Made by a program: the position numbers and the translations under genes
In this document: piece by piece, positions 1 through 11,680 of the stretch
Position numbering within the stretch: position 1 is the first letter of the stretch
How the letters are laid out: each line of letters opens with the position of its first letter
From: Carnegiea gigantea
Lineage: Eukaryota > Streptophyta > Magnoliopsida > Caryophyllales > Cactaceae
Direction of reading: 5' to 3'
Assembly (NCBI GenBank): GCA_029747015.1
Contig: JAKOGI010000580.1
Location: forward strand, 226,001 to 290,000
DNA: 64,000 nt
The notes under the pieces: generated by a model
What the model saw: the letters and a program-made list of their open reading frames with translations, nothing else
Database searches by the model: none
What the model was told of the DNA's origin: nothing

Positions 1-2961
1 CGCCTCCTAACTAAGCATGTTTTACTATTTACAAACAATATTATGATTCACTCAATTACAACTGATAAACCCAATCATCGGGGCGTTACCGCTATCTAAA
101 AGGACAAGACTTGAAGCATGCATGCTAGAGATAACATAGTTAGGCATGGCTTCGATCATACACATTCATACATGATCAAACCATATACAGTCAACTGTTA
201 ATCAACATAAGGTTTATACTCCAAAGTAAAATAATTTACCATATAATCTACACCTCCATGCACTGAAAAGTTCAAAATACAGCTTTAAAATATGCATGTA
301 CTATGTCACTATTGATCTATCCAAATTCCCTTACTCAACTTATTTTCTTCAGCTGGTTTGCTAGCATGAGGAAGATTCACTGAGCATTTGCCTAAAATAA
401 AACATGAAAAACATTTTGAACTGTGAGCCAACGCTCAGTATATGCATTCCTATATTGTGAAAAGATCTCTATATAAATTGATTGAGGGACCGCTTTGTAA
501 TGTATTTTAAGCTAAAACAGTGAATAAGATGAATATAAACTGCAATTGCTAGTTATTATCTGATAGTGAACCCCCTTGATGTTGTTACGATCTATAGACA
601 GGTGTACACTTACCAACTCTGATCAAGGGACCTGGCCTGAAGCCGTGCGGGTAACTGAAGGGCAATGCCCTATAATTGATAACTAATGGAGCCACTAATT
701 ATGTAACAAATCACTATGCTAACTGATTCATTGATGTACTTATCAAAATATGATAATTTTGATAAATACATGCTGATTTCTATAGATACAGGTTATGAAC
801 ATACCTGAAGTTTTTAAAATGCAATTTCACTTGATAATACTTATGCACAATGGAAAATGATAGACTAGGCCGTATTTCTACTTAAGAAATGTAGTTATAG
901 GTAAATGCAGTTAGTAAATAACTTTCACTCCCGTAATTTGTAACTTTATGAAAATTGATTAACAAAAAGGGCATCTACAATTCAAACAATTCAATATAAG
1001 ATAAGTTATACTAAAATGATTTTGAAAAATAAATTAGTTCGAGTCATTGAACTCGAAGTGAAAAAAATTGAAGCAAAATAGACCGAAATGAAATAATTGA
1101 TGTGAGAACGAAAAGACTTTAATGGATATAATCGTAATATGGATTTTTGCTAAAATGAGGAAGAAAAGGTTTAATGCCAAGAGGGGTGTTTTCAGGTTTA
1201 TAAAAAGCTCATATAACCCTAGTTTGGCCCGTTAGACATCGATCTTGAGTAATTACTCTCCCTACTTCTCAAATTTCATTCTTATGCCCATGTAACTTGG
1301 TTTTCCAACCTATGTGAGCTTCTATGCATAATCAAAGTTGTTGAACTCACTAAAATTTGTAATTTCTTTGCAATATCCATAATTATGTAGAAACTTCTAA
1401 TAATATTTCTGAATGCCATGATTTCTTTCTTCCCTCATATTACCATTTGAAGGCCTACTTTAGAAAATTCATATCTTTCACGCCGGACCACCAATTGAGC
1501 TATAAAACCCAATATAAAAAGTTTTAAAAGTCCCTAAAAATTTTTATTCATAGTATAAAACATAATTCCCACAATAGGGTTCCTAAAATTGGGCTCAAAC
1601 ACAACTGTCCACAGCTTCGGTCTATCCTATGCAGTCTTAGAAAAAAAGTCCTTAACTTTTCTCATAGAACTCGGATTAAAGTGATTTAAAAGGTATTTGA
1701 AGCATAACTCACTGTTCTACGTGTTCATCAAAAATTAGAATTTTGGGTAGGATTTTACTAGTTTACTCAAAAATTGTCCCATGTTTTCAGCCTGCTCATA
1801 GCCACACTGTGTTTATTTTCCTCCTGTTCTTCTCATAATTCCCCTCTAAAATCACTCCTCAAAATCATTTAACAAAGCCTCGTTCCTTAGCATCATGTTA
1901 CAAAGCCATGTGCCTTAAATTTACTACATAATCATCCTCATCAAATTTTCAATTCTTCACTTTGTCAAAAACACTCAAAACTCATCCATAATCACACTTA
2001 TTTGCACATATAAGCTGAATAACCTATTTTAATCCATTTGAGGAATTTTCCATAACTTAATAATTTATGATGACTCAACTCTAGTCATGTTTCAAGTCAA
2101 GCAACACATCCAAGATTCATTTTACATCAAAGTATATACAAATAACATGTTTGATACCAATAATAATTCAAACCATGCATAATCACGATCAACTTATTTT
2201 TGCATTTAAACTCATCCAAATCAATACAAACATCAACGAACACTTATTTCTATCAAAATAACATGATCCATGATCAAATCCAGCATAAGCCAAAACTAAC
2301 CAAGATTAAGTGAGGGCGTATACCTCACTTGGTGATCAAAAGGAGAGATGGAGATGGTGCTTGATGTGGAAGGGTGTTTGGGTGGTGGTTGATGGTTGGA
2401 GAGTGGCTGGCTAGTGATGACAAGGTGGCTAGAAGGTGGGAGATTAGCCAAGGAGGGGGGATGCCATGAATGAAGAGGAAGGAGAAGAAAAGTTGCTTTG
2501 CTTTTGGTTATTACTGGCCTTACTTTTGTTGATAAGTTTAGCTAATTTTATCCACCCAAAAAGTGGCTTTTTGTTAATGATGATTAGGCATAATGATGGT
2601 AATCAATTTAATTTAATTGCACCAAAATTTTCAGGCCACAATTTGAGCCCAAAATGAATTAGGCCGCAATTCAGGCCCAAAATGAAATATGCCAAACTTA
2701 ATGAATTGGGCCCAAATTTTTGTATAGTTAAAAAATTAAATTATTATGACATTATGAAAAATAATTTATCACCTATTCATATTTACCTGAGGCTATTATC
2801 AATTCACCCGAAATTATTACAATAAATGAAACTCGAATCGCAAAGTAGGGGCCAAAATGAATTCTCTCAACCGAGATGATTAAATGAGATAAATAAATGT
2901 AAAAAATTAATAACATAGATTAATTAAATAAATAAACATGATTTAGGGTCGGGTTATTACA
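1..2961 (-). repeat. 3' LTR (left end outside the window) of a Tekay-like chromovirus
   Basis: Read on the minus strand, the LTR begins TGTAATAACCCGACC at 2961, immediately after a polypurine tract, as expected for a Ty3/gypsy 3' LTR. The other end is not seen, so at least 2.96 kb is present, which fits the long LTRs of the Tekay/Del group. The stretch has no credible coding sequence; the 63-residue ORF at 2466-2657 is incidental. The phrase at 600-665 (gtgtacac...ccgtgcgggtaactg) resembles a block also found near the end of the LARD LTR in this window (45240-45420), in line with related LTR types. The left boundary and target duplication cannot be tested here. Confidence 0.72.
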
Positions 2962-2980
2962 ACCTTCTCCCCTTAAAGAG
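2962..2980 (-). other. polypurine tract of gypsy element A
   Basis: On the minus strand the sequence reads CTCTTTAAGGGGAGAAGGT and abuts the LTR start TGTAATAAC. It is preceded by a TTTCGAGGATAAAA-like phrase, the usual arrangement at the 3' end of Tekay-type chromoviruses. It would prime plus-strand DNA synthesis. Confidence 0.8.
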
Positions 2981-3063
2981 TTTTATCCTCGAAACTTATG
3001 AGCTTTAGCAAAACATGCAAGTTCTTCTCAAGTAGATGTGTGTACTTGGCTGGCATCTCATCC

Positions 3064-3540
3064 TCAGTTTTCCCAAGTGGCTTCTGAGGAGGTATGATTT
3101 ACCCAATGTACATTGACTAAAGCTATATGCTTGATTCTTAGCTGCTTAATCCTATAATTTAGTGTCTGGACTAGGTTCTTTTCAAATACTAGTCCCTCAT
3201 TGACTGCAATCGGTTTGGTTAAGAAAGCGTAGTCAGGATTTGAAATGTACTGCCTGTGTTGTGAAGTAAGGAGCCCGTTGTACACATATTTTACTTATAA
3301 GCAGATCCAATTAACAAGCTATGGGATTCAATCTTTTAATAAACTTATATAGTCCAATAGATCTTGGCCTCAATTTAGCTCATAGTTTAACCTCCTTATA
3401 CCCTTAGTTGGCGAAACTTTCTAAAAAACCTTATTATCTACCTGAAACTCCAGGAGCCTCCTTCTTTTATCAGCATAGCTTTTTTCTCGGTTCCAATAGT
3501 CTATTTTCATGAGTTTTTTGATGTATGTCACCTCATTGAA
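3064..3540 (-). pseudogene. integrase C-terminus and chromodomain remnant, gypsy element A
   Basis: The minus-strand frame at 3064-3285 (73 codons) ends in a chromodomain-like segment: a run resembling YRIKQLRIKHIALVNVHW, then NHTSSEATWE, matching the V.W.NH...EATWE signature of chromoviral integrases. Upstream (3290-3540), broken frames carry the RGKLSPRYIGPFEI-like and RRRLLEFQV-like segments that normally precede it. In chromoviruses this domain directs integration toward marked chromatin. The integrase catalytic core that should lie between here and the RNase H is missing, so this copy could not integrate. Frameshifts and stops break the region. Confidence 0.75.
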
Positions 3541-3611
3541 TGTTAAAGAAAATCTTCATGACCTAAAAGATGATTTTGTCGTCAATGTCTGTGTCATTTT
3601 ACCCTGATCTT

Positions 3612-4200
3612 TCATCCAAATTTCTCTGCTAATATTTTCATAACATTGATCATTGGGAGTTCCATGCTTTCTCCAAATACAAATATTGGTTCTATGTTAT
3701 GAAGTACTATAGGCTCCAACTTAAAAGAGTTACATCCTTTGATGTTTTTATATGCTTGCCCATGTGACACCAGTTGAACATGCAAGTTCTCAAGCCCTCT
3801 TAAGGGGCTCAACTGCGTAATGACTATAGTGTTTAGGGTATGTTGTGCCTTCCTTGTCAGGGCATCTCCCACATTATTTGCCTTTCCTGGGTGATGTTGG
3901 ATCTGTAAATCGTAATCTTTAAGCAATTCTAGTCGATGCCTTTGTCTCATATTAAGCTTCTTATGAATGAAAATGTATCTCAAGCTTTGATGATCAGTAT
4001 ATTCACAAAGTACTCCATATAAGTAATATTTTCAAATTTCAGTGCAATAACCACAACCGCTGATCGGAGGTTATGGGTAGGGTGACTTCTCTCATATGGC
4101 TTGAACTGTCGGGAGGTATAAGCTATCACTTTATCTCCTTGCTAACTTTGTAGCTTCCCTTAAGAAATTGGTCATGAAAGATGTTATCTTTGGAAAACCC
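3612..4200 (-). pseudogene. RNase H remnant, gypsy element A
   Basis: An open minus-strand stretch of 123 codons (3612-3983) starts in the typical chromoviral RNase H end: [20 protein letters not shown] followed by [24 protein letters not shown]. The family consensus has DALSRK at this point. The upstream part (to about 4200) is in shifted frames. RNase H removes the RNA strand during reverse transcription. The order RT, RNase H, integrase C-terminus from right to left is the expected order for a minus-strand Ty3/gypsy element. Confidence 0.8.
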
Positions 4201-4389
4201 TTTCCAAAACTCGGTAATACCCAGTTAAACCCAATAAGTTTCTGGTCTCATAACATTGGTGAGCCTTGGGCACTTTGTAACTACGTTCATCTTCTGCAAA
4301 TCGACCTTAATCCCTTCCTTTGAAACCATATGTCCCACAAACCCTACTTCTTCTAACTAAAACTCACGCTTCTTGTATTTGCTATGTAA

Positions 4390-5067
4390 TTAATGCTCCC
4401 TCAAGGTTTGCAACCCCATTCTCAAATGGGTAATGTGTTCGTCTCTGCATTTGGAGTAAATCCAGATATTAACTATGAATACCATCGCAAACCTGTCCAA
4501 ACAGGGTCTGAAAACTCTGTTTATAAGATTTATAAAAGCCTCGGGAGTATTGGTCAGGCCAAAAGGCATCATACTGAAGTTATAGTGACCAAACCGGGTC
4601 TTAAGTACGGTTTGTAAATCCTAGGTTGATGGTATCTTGATATCAAATAAATCTTAGAAAATACCCTTGCTCTTCATATTCGATCAAATAAACCATCTAT
4701 TCGGGGCAATGGATATTTGTTCTTACTGGTGATCTTATTCAGCTTCCTGTAATCGGCACATAACCTCAAGGTTTCGTCCTTCTTCTTTACGTATAGAACT
4801 AGGGCACGCCATTGTGACACACTTGGTCTAATAAATTCCTTCTATAATAGCTCATCTAATAGAATCTTCAGGTTTCTAAGCTCTATTGGGGCCATACGAT
4901 ATGGGGCTTTAGAGATACGTTGGGGCACCAGGGATTAATTCAATCTCAAAATCAATTTCTCTTTGCAGGGCAGTCCCAGTAACTCTTTAGGAAAACAACT
5001 CTAAATTCACAAACTGCTGGGATATCCTTTGCTTTTTCTTCATGTTGTTGAGTGTCAATAGCATAAC
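4390..5067 (-). pseudogene. Ty3/gypsy reverse transcriptase remnant, gypsy element A
   Basis: The segment 4390-4572 encodes MMPFGLTNTPEAFINLINRV then FRPCLDRFAMVFIVNIWIYSK. The family motif F(V/I)DDIL is changed to FIVNIW, so both catalytic aspartates are lost. Further upstream on the minus strand (4600-5060) broken frames still show the N-terminal RT features: [47 protein letters not shown] and [11 protein letters not shown]. The element is dead. Its 5' part (gag, protease, 5' LTR) is absent, because sequence of a copia element begins directly at about 5067. Confidence 0.85.
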
Positions 5068-6438
5068 ACTATAATCCAAAGTGCTTTGCAAGTACCTGAA
5101 AATACGCTTAACAGCATGCATATGAGTAGCATGGGGAGTATGCATAAACTAAGAAATTGCACGAGCAAAAGCAATATCGAGTCTCGTCATATTCAAATAT
5201 TGCAATGCATATACCATATTCTTGTATTCAGAAGAATCTGCCAGTGACTCTCCATCTGTAAGAGTCAAAGAGATTCTAGAAAGGATGGGTTACGAACAGG
5301 CTTAGTTATACGCATGTGAAACTTACGAATGAGATCATAAACATAGTTCTGCTAGGTCAGAAACATGCCATTACAATTTCGTACCACTTTAACACCCAAG
5401 AAATAGTGTCAGTCGCCCAAGTCCTTCATAATAAACTAACTTGACAAAAGGGAAATGAAATCATGAAGGACAAAGGAAGAACCACCAGTGAGAATCATAT
5501 CATCCACATAAAGAAGCAAAATCATAATGGTAGGTCCAAGGCTATAAACAAACATGGAAGTGCCGACCAGACTACAAACCAAACTATAAGACAAAAAGAA
5601 ACTGTTAAATTTATGGAACCAGCCTCTAGGAGCGTGTTTCAGTCTATAAATTGCATTTTTGAGTTTGCAAACATAACGAAGATGGTTGGGATAAACAAAC
5701 CCAGGAGGTTATTTCATGTAAACTTCTTCTGTAAGCATACTGTGAAGCAAAGCATTCTTAACTTCCAATTGTCGAATAGGCCAATCACGAGTGAGAGCAA
5801 GTGATAAAACAAGGCGAATGGTGGGGGGCTTGACAACTAGACTGAAGGTCTCACGGCAGTTAATGCCGACCTGTTGGTGATTGCCAAAAGCAACCAACCT
5901 AGCCTTGTATCTTTCCACTAACCCATCAGAATTAAACTTAGCCCGATAAACCCACTTATAACCCATTAAATTTTATCTAGGTTGGGATGGAACCAACTCC
6001 CAAGTATCATTGACAAGCAAAGTATTAAACTCTTTGGACATGGCCTCTCTCCATTTGGAATCCTTAAAAGCTAAAGTAAAAGAAGTGGGCTTGAGGCCCA
6101 CAATGTCTGTGTCATCGGACAGAATAACTTTAGGTTTGCGAATGCCACTCTTAACCCGAGACTGCATAGGGTGTGAGATTTGAGGAAGAGAAGTGGGTAC
6201 TCTAGGCAGATCAGACAGCACTGGGTGAGGAGGTGGGAAAGAGGTATGCATCTAAATGCACTGAAGAACTGACAGGTGCTGTGCAAATCAGGGGCATGGT
6301 GGGAGGAGAGAAGGAGGTGCTTGCCATGGCTGGGCTAGAACCAGTGGCATGAGGAAGCTGGTGGACGAGAAAGAAGCCCTAGTGACTAGACGTGATGAGA
6401 AAGCAACAGGTTAGGGTTAGATTGTGGCTTTGATACCA
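5068..6438 (-). mobile_element. internally deleted Ty1/copia element (RT/RNase H remnant)
   Basis: Minus-strand frames show the copia RT in order. A YKWVYRAKFNSDGLVERYKA-type start is at 5709-5966, preceded at 5973-6251 by KDSKWREAMSKEFNTLLVND and WELVPSQPR. An intact YVDDM catalytic motif lies near 5490-5520. An RNase H entry segment (ALQYLNMTRLDIAFARAIS-like) lies near 5060-5230. About 190 bp separates the RT start from the primer binding site, so most of gag, protease and integrase is gone. The 3' end is also missing, cut at the junction with gypsy A. Stops and frameshifts are present. Confidence 0.82.
6426..6438 (-). other. primer binding site of the copia element (initiator Met-tRNA type)
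   Basis: The minus strand reads TGGTATCAAAGCC, one base from the canonical TGGTATCAGAGCC that pairs with the 3' end of plant initiator methionine tRNA. It directly follows an LTR end in CA at 6439-6440, which fixes the orientation of the element as minus strand. Confidence 0.78.
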
Positions 6439-6830
6439 TGCTTAAGAACTATCTCAACCAAAAACTTAAACTAATAATTGGAGGTCCAGAAATAGGTTTA
6501 TACTCTAGCATGCCCCCTTCACGCAAATACCTTTTGGGCTTAAAGCGTGGATGCTACAAAAGGCTCCCCCTACCTTACGCAACGAGTCAATATAGTGGCT
6601 ACTGAGATTCGAACTCGATACCTCTCATTTAGGAGGGCTTTGATTCCATGTGAATGTAATCATAAGGCCCTACCTCAATTGAGGAGCCTGACGACATATT
6701 TATATTAACCAGGGAAAATAATTTACAAAAATTACATACTTGTCCTTTGTATACTATTAACGATTAATCTATAGGTCGTAGAACTTTTTAGTAATAGATT
6801 CTCTCCATTCACAAAACCCATTCCCAAGAT
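6439..6830 (-). repeat. 5' LTR of the copia element (right edge approximate)
   Basis: The LTR ends (minus strand) in ...TTAAGCA next to the primer binding site. A possible TATA box, ATATAAATAT on the minus strand, lies near 6700-6712. The upstream edge is not certain because the partner LTR is missing. The position near 6830 is a guess from a CA dinucleotide and the usual 300-500-bp size of copia LTRs. No ORF is seen. Confidence 0.5.
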
Positions 6831-7654
6831 CTTCCTTTAAGGAACCACTTAATTGCAACTATGTGAAAATCTAGTATATATTTACTAGTGCATAGATACA
6901 ACTTGATTACAACTATAAGTCATGACAGAATATGATATAATGAAACTAAAATATTTACATATTTTATCTGCAATAATGTCCTCTATAAATGATGATTAGC
7001 ACAGCAAACAAAAAGGGCAAAGTAACTTCCACATTAGCAAATAAATTGGACCTTTTTTCCATTTTTTTTTGGGTTGCCAATCTAACATTTTCTCAGTATC
7101 TTCATCATTTCACCTTTCGATCATGGGAGCGTTTCTTTTCACAAAAGGATCAAAAAGCTCAACATCCTACTAATTGGATGATAAGGTCTCATGTAAAGAG
7201 TTGCATATATCTCCAATTGGTCTATTTATCAAAACTTAAACTACCAAGTCATTTTTTCATATTTTCCAAACCTCGAATAATTATCATATTCTATTACAAA
7301 CCATAGTGATTGATTCTATTGCTAATGTTTTTTTGATTGGACAAGTCAATTTAAAATTTTGTATCCTCGATATTGGATTTAGTCTAAATTTAAAGGAATT
7401 ACCATCTTTACAATTCACATGTACCTGCTATATCATAATCTCATCAGACTTAAGGGAAGTTCTCATAATGTAGACATAGACTGGAATTTGAATTGGTTTT
7501 CAACATCCATAATTCAAAAATTGTTTCTCAATATTGATTTCCAACAATTTTTTCTTTCTATCTCCATATCAAAAGCCTTCTCACAGTATCTATTGCTTGC
7601 TTCATTTCTTATTCATAGGCAAGAGTTTTTGAAGTAGGTTGCTATCCTAAAATT
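6831..7654. other. AT-rich non-coding stretch
   Basis: The sequence is AT-rich with several short ORFs (105 codons at 6989-7306, 72 at 7419-7637) of biased, hydrophobic composition. None resembles a known family to me. It is presumably the DNA into which the LINE to the right inserted. Confidence 0.4.
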
Positions 7655-7668
7655 AAATTGCGCATCCC
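7655..7668. repeat. target-site duplication, left side of LINE 1
   Basis: AAATTGCGCATCCC at 7655-7668 lies directly outside the LINE poly(A) (poly-T on plus, 7669-7675). It matches AAATTGCACATCTG at 20739-20752 in 11 of 14 positions. Confidence 0.65.
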
Positions 7669-7689
7669 TTTTTTTGAGTCGAAATGAGA

Positions 7690-8195
7690 GGAAACATTAT
7701 TAGCTCAAATCAAATTCCCCAAAGGCAACACACCCCTAGGGACATTATTCCAAAACGATTACTTATCCTTGTAACTGGGGTAAAATCCACCAACAAGATA
7801 AACTACAATATTACCCTCCCTCTTGACTTGACTAGCCAACACCCTAATGTCTTCAACAAATAGGCTAGTCGCGGCCATTTGTTTTCTTCCTAAAGCTTGG
7901 ATAATAAACCAAGGTAGTTATTTTCTAGAATAATTCTATTGTAGTCTACTTCCAAAGCCTTCCTGAGACCAAACAGAGTAGCCTCAACCTCTGCTTCTTT
8001 CATCATCTTTTTCGTATTCACTCTCCTAACACCTACCATTGAAAAGCACCCTTCCTCATCGCTAACTATAGAGGCAAGTACAATAGGGCAACCTTCAACT
8101 ATGGATGCATTAGAATTGAGCTTGACCATACTTAAACGAGGAGCTTCCCATGTTGCCAATGAGATTCTGTCACAAGCTTCAATCACTCTCCCCAC
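7690..8195 (-). pseudogene. LINE 1 ORF2 C-terminal RNase H domain
   Basis: The minus-strand frame 7890-8195 (101 codons) reads WEAPRLSMVKLNSNASIVEG, then IVSDEEGCFSMVGVRRVN and AEVEATLFGLRKALEVDYNR. This is the RVT_3/RNase H fold found at the end of many plant L1 ORF2 proteins, where the start reads VKLNVDAS. The first catalytic aspartate is replaced by Asn in LNSNAS. A broken continuation to about 7690 keeps an EDIRVLASQVKREGNIVVYL-like end of the domain. The domain would degrade the RNA template after first-strand synthesis. Confidence 0.78.
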
Positions 8196-8938
8196 TTAAA
8201 ACTATATTCAACAACCTATTTCACCAACTTATAGAACCTGCAAACCATGATTTCCTTCTGGGTTGCCCCCGTCAAAGACCACGATATTTAGTGTAGTTCA
8301 TAAAGACCAATCAACAACCGCCATGTCAACAAACTTATCGTACTCCACCCTGTCCATGATCCGAAGGAGGCAATCTTTCATATTAGATTGGGGGCCTTCA
8401 TTAATAGCTACATACAAGCCCACACTTTCCTAAGCTTGCTACACCATCTCAAAATCGAATAAAGCACAGAACAACTTCCCCCTTTTATTTTTGCAGCAAG
8501 GATAACTTTCAGTTTTTCGGATCTCTAGAGATGTCCTTTACATGAAGTGTTTTTGGAATTGTTTTGATGCTCTACATAAATGGTTGTCATCCCTACTCTT
8601 GATCGCTACCTCTCTAGAACCAATAGGTAATGTGCCAATTTTCCCCAACTACTATGCTAACTTAACGAAGAATACCACATTTTTACATGGTCACCAAAAG
8701 GACGAGTCAGGGAGAAGACAAACACTAAAAGGGAGACTCAAAATTTACTCAGCATCCTATTCAATAGACATGGCTTACACTAGGTCAACTTTCCAAGAAG
8801 CATGTTCATCAAAAAGTTCTGAGCCTTTCAATCTAGGTGCTCGGGAGCAAGCCTATCTAAGCATTTGAATTTCAAATAAGGGAGGCAATCAAGCATCCTC
8901 CTACACCCTTTCATGTTGCCATCATGCCACATAACACT
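8196..8938 (-). pseudogene. LINE 1 ORF2 linker/zinc-finger region, heavily decayed
   Basis: This interval lies between the RT thumb remnant and the RNase H domain, where L1 ORF2 normally has the zf-RVT region. I cannot read a clean motif; frames are short and broken. Assignment rests on position between two recognised domains of the same element. Confidence 0.5.
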
Positions 8939-9787
8939 TCAATCAAGAGTGACGTAGCCTACAGAAGGGAACGCCCCAACCCACCTCTGCTTGAAGGACT
9001 GAGGATCGAGGATAATACTTATAGCTCTAAGCATTTTGTAGACCAAAGTGTCACTTGTCACTAAGTGTCTCAAAGGTGTTTGGCAGGTAATGTTGCATTT
9101 AAAATCTCTAAGCCCCCTAAACCCCATTCTCCCTATGGCCTTTGATAGCCATTTATGGTTCCTTAACTTCTAATGTGTCGACCTTTCTGAGGAATGATTT
9201 TTCACCAAAATCTAGCCATATGGGAATGAATTAATCAAGTAGGCCATCGAGAACTGTGAAGATGTTCATCATATACTTTGGGATTCCTTATGCAATTTGT
9301 CAATTTGGAAATAGCTTCTCTTTCCACCCTCATAGTTTCTTCCACATATGTTCTTTGAGGAAGAAGAAAAAAGTCTTCTTAGGCTTGCTTGTAATTGTAG
9401 GCAACCTAAGATAGTTCTCATGTAACCACTCGTAAGGTATGAAAAATTTGACCTCTTGAGCGTCGTTCAACATTCTTGCTAAGAAAAATACTAGAGTTGT
9501 CAAAATTAAATTGTTGCCCTAATTCTCTCTCATACTGACTGATTATATCAATTACAACTGAGCATTCTTGCACATTAACTTTAACAAATAGAATACTTTA
9601 GTCGACAAAAATAAGTGGGCAACTTTAGGGCACCTATACAAATTAGAATCCCATGTATCCTCTATTCCATGAACTATGCACAAACTTTGTAGAGACGCCT
9701 CTAAAGTTTTGGCCCCCTTGTTGTGAATTGCATGAAATGGATAGTGGTAAGTTTGTGCGGTGTAGGAATATATAAATGCATGTTGGG
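8939..9787 (-). pseudogene. LINE 1 ORF2 reverse transcriptase, C-terminal half
   Basis: Minus strand, beginning right after the gypsy B insertion: a GDPT/IYIFLHRT segment corresponds to the GDPLSPYLF box of LINE RTs. Next come a decayed FADDS box (FVD, near 9600), an ECSVVIDIISQYERELGQQF segment followed by FNFDNSSIFLSKNV (about 9480-9570), and GMGFRGLRDFKCNITCQTP-type thumb sequence at 8939-9127. Loss of the second aspartate and many stops show inactivity. Confidence 0.8.
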
Positions 9788-9792
9788 TCCCC
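9788..9792. repeat. target-site duplication, left side of gypsy element B
   Basis: TCCCC here compares with TCCTT at 15978-15982. That is three of five identical, and both differences are transitions, which is acceptable for an old insertion. Both lie inside the codons for the GDP box of the LINE reverse transcriptase. Confidence 0.5.
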
Positions 9793-10790
9793 TAATGTAT
9801 CTAGCCTCAAACAAACCAACTCACATGCTAAGGAAATCCTAAGAGCCATTCTTGCAATCACTTGGGCAATTCCCTTGGTTTATTTAGCTTACTGAAATCA
9901 CCCCCTAAATGAGATAAAGAGCTTTACATTCATCCATTGAGTTGTCAAACTTAAAATACAACACTATGATTTAGCTAACCATAGTTTTCTCATTTATAAA
10001 CTCAACCAAGCTTACAATTGATGGTGGGGAAGGCTTTTGTAGTGCTTATCACATCCACTCGTAATGGATCATACATGCAAGTTTCTGAGAAGACAACCAA
10101 AACAAAAGCTGATTCAAATAAGCCCTAAAAGAGCTCCAAAGATCAAATCTAGCTTTGACACCTCACTAAGTTAATTATACAAGCAAGTGAGGTGTCAAAC
10201 TTGCATGACATCTTCCTAATACCATATTTAGAAATAATAAGCAAGTTATAATGATTATTGGCTCTAAAACCCAAGTTAAAGTATGCTAGATACAAACTAG
10301 GTAAAATGATGTTTTTGCTTCAACTTTGGCTGGCTAATAGCAGCACCAAGAGGTCCTTTAGCTCAAATTTAGACATGCCATTTCATAAATATTTAGATAC
10401 CATTTCATGTTGTAGAGTTTCACAAAATATGCTACCAAGTTGGTAACCTTAGTTTCTCCATTTTTTACCATGCATTGGATTCAGCCAGAGACTGCACCTT
10501 ATGTTTGTTGTTGCTATTTGACCCATTAATAGATGTCCAAAAATAGTGCAACTTATTGTATTTGAAATATGACTCTTTAATTAAAGGAGAGTAGGAGGTA
10601 AAACATTCTACCTCCTTAGGAACCGGCTTCAAAAGATAGAGACAAATAGGTCATTTTTGGATGAACTTGGTAGTAGGTCCTTAGGCTGATTTGGGAGATG
10701 TCTAATTACGGCATTGATTTCCTTACTTCCCTAGCACTTGTAATTTGACACATGCTTGTTGAATGTCCTTTAGAGGTATGGTACCCATCA
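9793..10790 (-). repeat. 3' LTR of gypsy element B
   Basis: The LTR runs from TAATGTATCTAGCC at 9793 to GTACCCATCA at 10790 on plus and matches 14878-15977 along its length. Shared blocks include ATCACCCCCTAAATGAGATAA, CAAGCTTACAATTGATGG-like and CATGCTTGTTGAATG. On the minus strand it starts TGATGGGTAC. A modest purine-rich run (10791-10805 on plus, complement) precedes it. Confidence 0.8.
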
Positions 10791-10799
10791 TTTTTCATC

Positions 10800-11680
10800 A
10801 GTTTATTTGGCGTTTTACCCTAAACATAGAAGCTTGGCTTCTTCACCATAATATAGGCTAAGGTTAGCCACATTGAAGGTGGCGAACACTCCATACTCAC
10901 CAGGATGGTCGATCATGTATGTATTTGGACCAATCTTCTTAAGCACTTCAAAGATCCATCCAACCTTTTGCACGAGCTTGGGTTTACTTGAGAACTGTTC
11001 TTTCCTTAAATGGATCCAAACTAGATCCCCTAGTTGAAAATAAGCTTTTTCTTGTGCTTGTTTGCTTGATTCATAATTTGCTTATTGGACTTCTTAATCC
11101 TTTGCCTCAATTCAGTACAAGGTTCTTGAATCTTCTTAGCTCTGCTCAAGACCTCCCAACTAAACTTAGTTGGAGTAGGGATTAGAACAAGCTCCGACGG
11201 ACTCTAGGGATTGAAGCCATATACCTCTTGAAATAACAAGAGGTTGGTAGCCTTTCTTGGTGCCCTGTTAAAGGCAAATTCAGCATGAGAAAGCAACTGC
11301 TCCTACCCCTTGACATTCTTCTTGACAAGGACTCTAAGCAGAGCCACTTCGATTTACCCATCCATTTGGGGGTGGAAGTTTGTACTAAAATTGAGATGAG
11401 TATCCATCTTCCTCCATAAAGTGAGCTAAAAATGGCTAAGTAACTCAAATCATGCCCTTGGGGATGCCATAAAGTCTCACAATCTCCTTGAAGTAAAGAT
11501 TATAATGTGAAAAGCATCATTGCTTGTGTGACATGGGATGAAATGAGGCATCTTTGAAAACCAATCCACAACCACCATGATAGAATCTTTGCTTCACTGA
11601 GCCCTCCAAAATCTGATGATGAAATCTAAGCTCACATCTTCCTGTGGAGCTTGAGGTACAGGAAGAGGAGAACAGAGCCC
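10800..11680 (-). pseudogene. integrase core C-terminal part and tail, gypsy element B
   Basis: Broken minus-strand frames show HPQMDG near 11360 and AEFAFNRAPRKATN near 11270, followed by a YGFNP-like segment near 11210. These are the integrase core landmarks HPQTDGQTE and EFAYN. The tail near 10800-11000 matches the GPF.VLKKIGPN.Y.ID.P..YGV.ATFNVA.L..Y pattern. Short ORFs at 10988-11185 and 11182-11448 in other frames are shadows. Integrase would join the cDNA to the chromosome; many frameshifts abolish it. Confidence 0.75.

Noticed and set aside
4393..4617. Plus-strand frame of 74 codons over the gypsy A RT
   Set aside because: Antisense shadow of the minus-strand RT, which carries the recognisable motifs.
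5463..5804. Plus-strand 113-codon frame over the copia RT
   Set aside because: The minus strand in this interval encodes the YVDD motif and the RT core; the plus frame has no family resemblance.
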